Origin: Brevibacterium sp. 'Marine'
Lineage (GTDB): Bacteria > Actinomycetota > Actinomycetes > Actinomycetales > Brevibacteriaceae
Direction: 5' to 3'
NCBI RefSeq assembly: GCF_012844365.1
Contig: NZ_CP051626.1
Location: 2,046,001 to 2,110,000, forward strand
Length of the DNA: 64,000 bases
Shown in pieces: positions 35,309-41,929 of this stretch. The translations under genes were made by a program, and so were the position numbers. A model generated the notes under the pieces. It was given only the letters and a program-made list of their open reading frames with translations. It was not told where the DNA came from and ran no database searches. Positions within the stretch are counted from its first letter, which is position 1. Each line of letters starts with the position of its first letter.

Positions 35309-36145
35309 TCACTGGACCTCGTACTTGCCGTTGATCTGCCCGGCGCCGACGCCGCCGACGGCTTCCATGGCGGCCTTCGACAGATCGAAGCAGCGGTTGC
35401 CGTGGTAGGGACCGCGGTCATTGACGCGCACGGTCACGGACTTGCCATTGGCGGTGTTCGTGATCTTCACCTTCGAGCCGAACGGCAGGGTCTTGTGAGC
35501 CGCGGTGAGCTTATTGGTATCGAAGATCTCACCGTTGGCGGTCTGCTTACCGTCGAATCCGTCACCGCCGCCGTAGTAGGACATCGGGCAACTGCCGGAT
35601 TCGCCTGCCGACTTGCCGGAGTTCGACGGTCCGTCGTTCTCATCAGCGGACCCTCCCGACGATCCCTTGTTGCCGGAGGATTCTCCGCCGCCGGTCGAGG
35701 CCTCATCCTTAGTGTCTGCGGTCTTCGACGGCTCAGGGCTGGGCGTCTCGATATGGGTGTCGATCGTGACTTCTGCGGGCTTCTCCTTGGCCTGCTTCTT
35801 CGCCTTGGCGAGGAATTCATCCGCGACCTGCGTCGGTTCGGAGACAGCGACGGCCGGGGCTTCAGCGGGCGCTTCGGCCACGACCTGGCCGCCCGTGGAA
35901 GAGTCGTTGGGAACCATTGCGAGGCTCGAGGCGACGACGGCCGCCGTCGCGGCAGTCGGCACGATGAAGGCAGAGAGCACCGGACGGGTGCGGACTGCTG
36001 CCAGCACTCCCCCAGCGGTGTTCGGGCGGTCGGTCGGTGCGTGGCGTCCGGTCTTCTTCTTCGCCGTCAGCGCGGAGAAGATCGAGCCGGTCTTCTTGGT
36101 GCTCGGTGCTGAGTGTCTGCCCACAGTGGTGTTCCTCGTCGTCAT
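35309..36145 (-). CDS. Secreted RlpA-type double-psi beta-barrel protein
   Basis: 278 aa from ATG. A hydrophobic segment (LSAFIVPTAATAAVVASSLA, about residues 56-75) anchors or exports it. A low-complexity Ala/Glu then Ser/Gly/Lys linker follows, and the last about 95 residues are the DPBB domain (SYYGGGDGFDGKQTANGEIF; AAHKTLPFGSKVKITN; VRVNDRGPY; FDLSKAAMEAVGG). The domain acts on peptidoglycan as in RlpA or Rpf-linked proteins. A TTG 6 codons upstream is an alternative start; neither has a strong ribosome site. TAAC boxes phased by 11 bp lie upstream. Confidence 0.85.
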   Translation of the reverse strand: MTTRNTTVGRHSAPSTKKTGSIFSALTAKKKTGRHAPTDRPNTAGGVLAAVRTRPVLSAFIVPTAATAAVVASSLAMVPNDSSTGGQVVAEAPAEAPAVAVSEPTQVADEFLAKAKKQAKEKPAEVTIDTHIETPSPEPSKTADTKDEASTGGGESSGNKGSSGGSADENDGPSNSGKSAGESGSCPMSYYGGGDGFDGKQTANGEIFDTNKLTAAHKTLPFGSKVKITNTANGKSVTVRVNDRGPYHGNRCFDLSKAAMEAVGGVGAGQINGKYEVQ

Positions 36146-36219
36146 CGCAGAGTGTCTCGGCAACTCGGAGATGCAATGGGAAGACCTCTCGCACCAGTGC
36201 GCTCGAGGATTGGCTCCAA

Positions 36220-36266
36220 GTTATCTGATCGTTATCTTCACAGATTCTAGTTAAGGAACTGTTACA
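36220..36266 (-). promoter_or_regulatory. TAAC boxes at 11-bp spacing upstream of the RlpA-type gene
   Basis: On the minus strand TGTAAC and CTTAAC are 11 bp apart, and two copies of GATAAC are also 11 bp apart (forward starts 36261, 36250, 36231, 36220). The arrangement resembles that upstream of the Rpf gene and MtrA sites. Confidence 0.55.
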
Positions 36267-36304
36267 AAAGCAATGTGGCGCACCGTTTGGGTGTGCCACA
36301 TTGC
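36266..36304 (-). terminator. Terminator of the small unknown gene
   Basis: CAATGTGGC and GCCACATTG pair, continued to a 14-bp stem with one G-U pair, and on the minus strand CTTTTG follows. It lies 77 bases past the stop. Confidence 0.75.
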
Positions 36305-36380
36305 TGAGACTCTGCTCACGGGCAACGTCGGTCGACTGCCGAGTCGCAGATCCTGCGAACCGGTTCGCGGACGGATCCGA

Positions 36381-36710
36381 TCAGGGCCGGCGGGGCTTGC
36401 GCGTCACCAGTTTCCGGACGCCGTCGGCTCCGGTCGTCACGGTCTCCTGCGCCCGGTCGAAGGCCCGTTCGACCTTGCCGCTGCGCACAGCCTCATCGAT
36501 CGCATGCGAAATGCTTCCCAAAGCCCGGTTGACACCGTTCTCGCCGGCTTCGATGAGGCGAGAGGTCGATGTCGCCTCACGCACATTCCGCACACCGGAG
36601 CTCGCTGCACTGTATGCGCGTCCGGCAACCCGGCGTGCGCGTTCGGTCGGAGTCTTCGCGGTCGCGTCGATGACATCGTCGGGTTCGAGGGGTTCGCGGT
36701 GTGAGCTCAT
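36381..36710 (-). CDS. Small hypothetical protein, basic C-terminus
   Basis: 109 aa, not recognised. It begins acidic (MSSHREPLEPDDVIDAT), continues with helical Ala/Arg/Ser-rich repeats such as RARRVAGRAYSAASSGVRNV and ends in LVTRKPRRP. No membrane helix or signal is present. GGATGGAG precedes the ATG and a good terminator follows, supporting a real single-gene unit. The amphipathic helices could bind membranes or nucleic acid, but that is speculation. Confidence 0.7.
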   Translation of the reverse strand: MSSHREPLEPDDVIDATAKTPTERARRVAGRAYSAASSGVRNVREATSTSRLIEAGENGVNRALGSISHAIDEAVRSGKVERAFDRAQETVTTGADGVRKLVTRKPRRP

Positions 36711-36766
36711 GACTCCATCCTTGAGCAGTGCCTCGGTGAAATCAACACCCTGATTAGGATTGGATC

Positions 36767-37531
36767 ATGAATTCCCAGCGGGAGGTCACCGCAGACCCAG
36801 AGATCATCGCTCACCGAGGCGGGCTGTGGCCCGGAATGAGCGAGAACACCCTCGAGGCATTCGCCGCAGCCGCCGCTGCTGGGGTGCAGTGGATGGAGAC
36901 CGACGTCCACGCCTCCGCAGACGGCATCCTCTTCGCAGCTCATGATGCCGACCTCAACCGCATCGCCGGATTGTCCCACACCATTCGCGAACTGCCGGCA
37001 TCCGAGCTCGACGAGGTCGAACTCCTCGCCGGGGGTCGACTCCCCCGTCTCGAAGCGCTGGTGGAGGCGCTGCCCGAGGTGCAGTGGAATATCGATGTCA
37101 AGGCCGCTCACAGCATCGGCCCCATGATCCGGTTCGCGCATAATTTCCATGCCGTCGACAGGATCCGCCTCGCCTCCTTCGACTCGGGAACCCTGCGACG
37201 GCTGCGCACCGCCCTGCCCGGAGTGCGCACGTCGACAGGCACGACGGAGACAGCCCTGTTCGCCCTCGGTCGACTGCCGGGCTTCCCTGATCACGGGGCC
37301 GCTGCCCTGCCTCCGGGAGTCGACGCACTGCAGGTGCCGGCGTCGTTCAAGACGATTCCAGTGGTCACGGCCGACTTCGTCTCCCGAGCTCACCGCTCGG
37401 GCCTGCTCGTTCATGTCTGGACGATCAATGATGCGCCGGCGATGCAGTCGCTGCTCGACCTCGGAGTCGACGGAATCGTCACCGATGATATCGAGCTCGG
37501 TCTCCAGATCCTGGGGCATCGGCGCGGGTGA
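36767..37531 (+). CDS. Glycerophosphodiester phosphodiesterase
   Basis: 254 aa GDPD-type TIM barrel. The first motif is AHRGG at about residue 16, then ENTLEAF, METDVHASADG (metal-binding Glu and Asp) and HDADLNR. It releases glycerol 3-phosphate from glycerophosphodiesters in lipid turnover. There is no signal peptide, so it is cytoplasmic. TAGGAT at 36755-36760 lies 6 bases before the ATG, suggesting a leaderless mRNA. Confidence 0.95.
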   Translation: MNSQREVTADPEIIAHRGGLWPGMSENTLEAFAAAAAAGVQWMETDVHASADGILFAAHDADLNRIAGLSHTIRELPASELDEVELLAGGRLPRLEALVEALPEVQWNIDVKAAHSIGPMIRFAHNFHAVDRIRLASFDSGTLRRLRTALPGVRTSTGTTETALFALGRLPGFPDHGAAALPPGVDALQVPASFKTIPVVTADFVSRAHRSGLLVHVWTINDAPAMQSLLDLGVDGIVTDDIELGLQILGHRRG

Positions 37532-37583
37532 CTGGCCCTTCCTCCTCGTCGATTCGTGCATGCCGCTCCGGGGCTGTCGGCGA

Positions 37584-37609
37584 GGAATATCCGGGCACGG
37601 TAGACTGTT
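37584..37609 (+). promoter_or_regulatory. Sigma-R/SigH-type promoter of rbpA (GGAAT-N18-GTT)
   Basis: GGAAT at 37584-37588, exactly 18 bases, then GTT at 37607-37609, the consensus of Streptomyces sigma-R. TAGACT (37601-37606) just before GTT could be a housekeeping -10, giving two overlapping promoters. Confidence 0.7.
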
Positions 37610-37652
37610 ACATTGCGTCCAAGGTGTGCAGTCGAGTCGGAAGGTCTTAGAT

Positions 37653-37994
37653 ATGAGCGAACGCAGTCTCCGCGGAACACAGTTGGGCTCGCGCAGCCTC
37701 GAAACCGAAGAGGGCGTCGAGCCGGCACCCCGCCAGATGGTCGAATTCGAATGCGAAGACGGGACCCGCTTCAAGGTGCCGTTCTCGATCGAAGCCGAGG
37801 TTCCCTCGGCCTGGGATTCCGGTATCCACGGCATCGGCGTCCGCGTCGGAGTCAACGAGCCCGATGGTGAGCCCGTGAAGCACGTGCGCTCCCATTGGGA
37901 CATGCTCCTGGAACGCCGGTCCTTCGACGAACTCCAGGTGCTCCTCGATGAGCGCCTCGCGATCCGTCGCGGTGAGGTTCCGGCCCAGAGCTGA
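37653..37994 (+). CDS. rbpA: RNA polymerase-binding protein RbpA
   Basis: 113 aa, the usual length. RbpA binds RNA polymerase and the principal sigma factor, stabilises the open complex and lowers rifampicin sensitivity. The family ends are clear: MSERSLRGTQLGSRSLETE at the N-terminus and THWDMLLERRS-type SHWDMLLERRSFDELQVLL near the C-terminus, the sigma-interaction domain. Cys residues of zinc-binding RbpA forms are absent except one. ATG follows GGAAGG. A sigma-R-type promoter upstream implies induction by thiol-oxidative stress. Confidence 0.96.
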   Translation: MSERSLRGTQLGSRSLETEEGVEPAPRQMVEFECEDGTRFKVPFSIEAEVPSAWDSGIHGIGVRVGVNEPDGEPVKHVRSHWDMLLERRSFDELQVLLDERLAIRRGEVPAQS

Positions 37995-38014
37995 ACCAGC
38001 CGCAACAGGAACCC

Positions 38015-38050
38015 ATAAGGGGTGCAGGTCAACAGACCCGCACCCCTTAT
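38015..38050 (+). terminator. Terminator of rbpA
   Basis: ATAAGGGGTGC pairs perfectly with GCACCCCTTAT, with GGTC/GACC inside. It starts 20 bases after the stop and directly abuts a larger hairpin. Confidence 0.75.
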
Positions 38051-38112
38051 TGCTACCTGACGGCGGCCCAGCAACCTCGCGCCAGGTTGCTGGGCCGCCG
38101 TCAGGTAGCAAT
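38049..38112. repeat. Perfect 29-bp inverted repeat overlapping the end of the mannosyltransferase gene
   Basis: Arms 38049-38077 and 38084-38112 are exact complements with a 6-base loop. The right arm contains the last three codons and stop of the minus-strand gene, so the left arm copies them. Without a T-run it may be a terminator, a dispersed palindromic (REP-like) element, or both. Confidence 0.8.
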
Positions 38113-38865
38113 TGAGGAGGTGGAACGGGTGAGGAGGCGACGGAGCTGATTGCGACGGCGGGTCAGACCCCAGCCGGCGACCTTCGTGAACGCTTCGGTG
38201 ATGATCGAGCCGCTCATCTTCGATTCGCCGAGCTCGCGTTCGACGAAGACGATGGGCACCTCGGCGACCCGGAACCCGGCCTCGACGGTGCGATAAGTCA
38301 TGTCGATCTGGAAGCAGTATCCCTGCGACTGGACGTCGGAGAGATCGAGCGCCTCGAGCACAGCCCGGTTGTAGGCACGGAATCCCGCCGTTGCGTCCTT
38401 GACTCCCAATCCCATGACCGCGTTGACATAGACGTTCGCGCCGCGGGAGAGGAAGAACCGGGATTTGGGCCAGTCGACGATCTCTCCGCCCGGAACCCAA
38501 CGGGATCCGATGATGAGGTCTCCTCGCCCCTCCGCGGCGGCGTCGAGCAGCTGCCCCAGGTCGAGGGAGCGGTGAGAGCCGTCGGCGTCGAACTCGCAGA
38601 TGATCTCGTAGTCGCGTTCCAGCGCCCATTCGAATCCGGCGATATAGGCCTTGCCGAGTCCGGACTTCTCGGTGCGGTGGAGGACGTTGATCCGGCGATC
38701 TGCCGCAGCCTGCTCGTCGGCCCACTCCCCCGTTCCGTCCGGGGAGCTGTCATCGACGATGAGGACGTCGACATCGGGCTGCTGTTCGAACAGTCCGGCC
38801 AGAGTCACGGGGAGGGCGAGACGTTCGTTGAATGTGGGGATGACGACAAGAATCTTGGAAAGCAC
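38101..38865 (-). CDS. Polyprenol-phosphate mannosyltransferase (dolichol-P-mannose synthase family)
   Basis: 254 aa GT2 glycosyltransferase that transfers mannose from GDP-mannose to polyprenol phosphate, the lipid donor for lipoglycan and glycoprotein mannosylation. Motifs: VVIPTFNE at the start, DDSSPDGT (metal Asp) and CEFDADGSH. GSRWVPGG and the C-terminal RRNQLRRLL match actinobacterial Ppm1 catalytic domains. No acyltransferase domain is fused. GTG is chosen because TATCGT lies 7 bases upstream (leaderless). An alternative GTG sits 3 codons further up. Confidence 0.9.
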   Translation of the reverse strand: MLSKILVVIPTFNERLALPVTLAGLFEQQPDVDVLIVDDSSPDGTGEWADEQAAADRRINVLHRTEKSGLGKAYIAGFEWALERDYEIICEFDADGSHRSLDLGQLLDAAAEGRGDLIIGSRWVPGGEIVDWPKSRFFLSRGANVYVNAVMGLGVKDATAGFRAYNRAVLEALDLSDVQSQGYCFQIDMTYRTVEAGFRVAEVPIVFVERELGESKMSGSIITEAFTKVAGWGLTRRRNQLRRLLTRSTSSIAT

Positions 38866-39171
38866 GCACTCCACGATACGCGGTAGTCGCCCCAGACAAT
38901 GAGTCGACACCCCCGCCTTCGGACCACGCTGCCGCGGCAGCGAGTTATCTATTGACGGGAGTGCCGACTCCATCCCGCATCAAGCGGAATGCTCACGTCG
39001 AATCTAGTGGCCCATCGAGACTTCGCAAAATCGCCGTGACCTGGGCTGATAACTGAAACCGCAGGTCACAGGCTCAGACAGAGGAAAGAAAATTTCGCGC
39101 TATCGGCGTGTCGGCTGGACAGGCCCGACCCGGCTGAAGTCAGCGGGCCCTCCCGCATCTGCAGCTCCGGT
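38866..39171. other. Non-coding gap
   Basis: No gene is supported in these 306 bases. They hold the mannosyltransferase promoter at the left and an 8-bp inverted repeat GTGACCTG / CAGGTCAC (39036-39043 and 39062-39069), which could end the neighbouring minus-strand transcript. Some AT-rich runs (GAAAGAAAATTTC at 39080-39092) are unusual for this genome. Confidence 0.4.
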
Positions 39172-40104
39172 TCAGAGTTCGACCCGGGTGGGCAGAGCCA
39201 CGTCCGGAGACAGCTCGGGAAGTCCTGGAGTCCCGGACCGTGGATCGGTGCTCCAGGCGGCGACGCGCGGGTCGGCGACCTGAACGACGAGACGTTCGAC
39301 CTTCCACCGCACGATATCGGCATCGGCTCCGGGCGCGAGGACTCCCCCTTCCGGGTGTCCGGCCGCGCGATGAGCGAAGCGGGTCGCCGCGTTGAACGCC
39401 GCGCGCGCACCGATGCCTCCGTCGCCGACGACGGCATCCCGCACTCCTGCCCAGGGTGAGGTCTCGGAATGACTGAAGGACACCTGCGCCCCGGCCGCCA
39501 GCAGCTGTGCCAGCGGCTGCGGCTGTGCGGGGTCGAGCGTGATGGCGATACCGCTGCGGCCGAGGGACTGCACCTGCTCGTCCGGAACGGCGAAGTCCAA
39601 TCGCAGACGGTAACCGTGACGCTGGGCATGGGCGGCATCGGCACGGAGGACCTCGAGCACGCCGGTGAGCAGTTCATTCGAATCGACGAGGATGAACAGG
39701 CTCAGCGCCGGCAGCTCCTCGAGCGCGAGGAGATCCGCTGCGGCGATCGAAGCACGTCCGGCTTCGACGGAACCGGAGCCCAGCTGCGGGTAGTCGACGA
39801 TCGACAGTCCGTCCGGGGCGTCGGCAGCGAACTGCGCAATCTGCTCGGCGCTGCCGATCGCGTGCACATGGGTGAACCCCTGCGCGTACAGGTCGGCCGC
39901 CGTCGGGACTGATTCGTCGACGATCAGACCGGCGTGGACGAAACCGGGTGTGAGGAAGTCCTCACCGAGGTCGATCGCCTCCGGGTCCAGGGCCTTGGCC
40001 GCTTCATCCGAACCGATGAACGAGACCTTTCCGTCCGCATGCCCCAGTGCCGTCGCAAAAGGGTCGACACTGCTGTAAACATCTCCACCAAAGTACATAG
40101 TCAC
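39172..40104 (-). CDS. Amidohydrolase-like protein lacking the usual metal motif
   Basis: 310 aa. The composite-domain start (YFGGDVYSSVDPFATALG ... DFLTPGFVHAGLIV) and the C-terminal ADADIVRWKVE resemble the amidohydrolase superfamily. Where active members read PGFVDAHXHL, this has PGFVHAGLIV, losing the HXH metal pair, and the later metal His/Asp motifs are not evident. It may be a degenerate, non-hydrolytic relative. The reading frame is intact, so it is probably maintained. Its role is unknown. Confidence 0.75.
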   Translation of the reverse strand: MTMYFGGDVYSSVDPFATALGHADGKVSFIGSDEAAKALDPEAIDLGEDFLTPGFVHAGLIVDESVPTAADLYAQGFTHVHAIGSAEQIAQFAADAPDGLSIVDYPQLGSGSVEAGRASIAAADLLALEELPALSLFILVDSNELLTGVLEVLRADAAHAQRHGYRLRLDFAVPDEQVQSLGRSGIAITLDPAQPQPLAQLLAAGAQVSFSHSETSPWAGVRDAVVGDGGIGARAAFNAATRFAHRAAGHPEGGVLAPGADADIVRWKVERLVVQVADPRVAAWSTDPRSGTPGLPELSPDVALPTRVEL

Positions 40105-40144
40105 AGCCGACAGGCTACACCGTCGGCAGTGGCGGCTACACCTG

Positions 40145-40166
40145 TGTCAGGAGGGTCAGGTATCGT
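40145..40166 (+). promoter_or_regulatory. PafBC-like promoter of the fused exonuclease gene
   Basis: TGTCAG with two further bases, then 8 bases, then TATCGT, with the GTG start 8 bases on. Spacing equals that of the RecA-NDp class; the last two box bases (GA for TG) do not match. Confidence 0.45.
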
Positions 40167-40174
40167 CATCGATT

Positions 40175-41887
40175 GTGAAGCCCTTGGTTCTGCTCGATAC
40201 GCCAGCTCTGTACTATCGCGCCTTCTATTCGGTGCCGGATTCGATCGTCAATGCCGACGGTCATCCGGTCAACGCCGTGCGCGGGGTGCTCGACACCGTT
40301 GCCCAGATGGTGCGCCGCTTCGACACCGATCGTGTCATCGCGACGATGGACGCCGATTGGCGTCCGGACTTCCGCACTGCGATCATGCCCGAATACAAGG
40401 CGGCACGCGTCAAAGATGAGGAAGCCGGTACGGAGATCCCTCCCGAGCTGGCAGTGCAGCTGCCGATCATGAACCGTGTCCTCACCGCTGCCGGAATCCC
40501 CATCGCCGAGGTGGCCGGAACCGAAGCCGATGACGTCATCGCCACGATGGCCGCCCAATCGACGACCCCCGTGATCATCGTCTCCCCCGATCGGGACCTG
40601 CTGGCGCTGCTCGACTCGTCCACCGACGTCAGTGTTCTGCGCCCCCGCAAGGGCGGCGAGTGGGAGGCTCTGACCCAGGCGGATCTGCCGAACGCCTACG
40701 GAGTGCCCGACGGCACCCGCTACCGTGAGCTGGCAGCTCTGCGCGGCGACCCGTCCGACGGGCTGCCCGGGGCCCCCGGGATCGGGGAGAAGACTGCGGC
40801 GACCCTGCTGGAGAACTTCGGTTCCCTCGAATCGATCATCAAAGCCGCCAAAGCCGGCGTGAAGACCGGTGGCCTCAGCCCGAAGCGGGCCGCAACGATC
40901 ATTGAGGTCGAAGAGACCCTGCACAAGACGCTCGAGGTCATGCGCTGCCTGACCGACGTCGACCACGGCATCGACCTCGACAGCGTCCCGAACGGCCTTG
41001 ACCGCGCCGCAGTCGAGGACGCCGCCGACGGGCAGAACATCCGCCGTTCCGTCGACAACCTCACCAGTGCGCTCGAATCCGTGTCAGGAGCCGACGCTGT
41101 CGCAGCCTCGCATGAGGCCGCCTCTCAGGCGGCCGCACAGACCGACACGATCGCGCAGCCCAGGAGGTCGACCGAGTCCGCCGAGTCGGCGCCACGGTCG
41201 GCCGGGACCGCTTCGTGGGTGCAGTCACGGCTCGTCGGCTTCGACCTCGAGACCACCGGAGTCGAACCGGCCACCGCCCGCATCGTCACCGCCGCCTTCG
41301 TCGACACGCCTGCTCAGGTGCGCACATGGCTGGCGGATCCGGGTATCGAGATCCCGGAATCGGCGCGTGCCGTCCACGGCATCACCACCGAATTCGCTCG
41401 GGCAAATGGTGCGCCCGCCGTCCAGGTCGTCAGCGAACTGTGTGCAGAATTCGCCGCGCTCCGAGAAGAAGGCGCCGTCGTCGTCGGGCACAACGTCGTC
41501 TACGACCTCAGTGTGATGGCAGCGGAAGTCGCCCGCCATCGACCGGACATCGATTTCGCCTCGATCATTCCGACGATCGTCGACACATTCGTCGTCGACA
41601 AGCAGATCGACCCTTATCGCAGGGGAAAACGGACGCTCATCGAGACGGCGAAGACCTACCGCATCGAACTCCTCGACGCCCACGATGCCGCCGCCGACGC
41701 CCTGGCCGCTCTGGACATTTCCCGAGCATTGGCCGAAAAGTCCACGGAAATCTCCGCGCTGAGCAACGACGAGATCATGGCCGCACAGGCCGATTGGAAG
41801 CGCTCACAGGCGGCAGGACTGCAGGCCTGGCTGCGGAAGAAGGGCAACGCCGAGGCCGTCGTCGACGGTTCGTGGCCGATGTCCTGA
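40175..41887 (+). CDS. Fused 5'-3' exonuclease (FEN/PIN) and DEDDh 3'-5' exonuclease
   Basis: 570 aa. Residues 1-about 290 are a 5'-3' exonuclease like that of DNA polymerase I (LLDTPALYYRAFYSVPDSI; TEADDVIATMA; SPDRDLLALL; helix-hairpin-helix GAPGIGEKTAATLLENFG). A Ser/Ala/Gln-rich linker (about 300-350) leads to a DnaQ-type DEDDh domain (VGFDLETTG near 354; GHNVVYDLSVMA; HDAAADALAAL). The track of acidic residues in both parts looks intact, so both should be active. In relatives I know, these are separate genes. Roles in primer removal or repair are likely. No polymerase domain is present. Confidence 0.92.
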   Translation: MKPLVLLDTPALYYRAFYSVPDSIVNADGHPVNAVRGVLDTVAQMVRRFDTDRVIATMDADWRPDFRTAIMPEYKAARVKDEEAGTEIPPELAVQLPIMNRVLTAAGIPIAEVAGTEADDVIATMAAQSTTPVIIVSPDRDLLALLDSSTDVSVLRPRKGGEWEALTQADLPNAYGVPDGTRYRELAALRGDPSDGLPGAPGIGEKTAATLLENFGSLESIIKAAKAGVKTGGLSPKRAATIIEVEETLHKTLEVMRCLTDVDHGIDLDSVPNGLDRAAVEDAADGQNIRRSVDNLTSALESVSGADAVAASHEAASQAAAQTDTIAQPRRSTESAESAPRSAGTASWVQSRLVGFDLETTGVEPATARIVTAAFVDTPAQVRTWLADPGIEIPESARAVHGITTEFARANGAPAVQVVSELCAEFAALREEGAVVVGHNVVYDLSVMAAEVARHRPDIDFASIIPTIVDTFVVDKQIDPYRRGKRTLIETAKTYRIELLDAHDAAADALAALDISRALAEKSTEISALSNDEIMAAQADWKRSQAAGLQAWLRKKGNAEAVVDGSWPMS

Positions 41888-41929
41888 ACGCTAGACTCGA
41901 CACCGACGCACCAACGACGAAGGACGACA

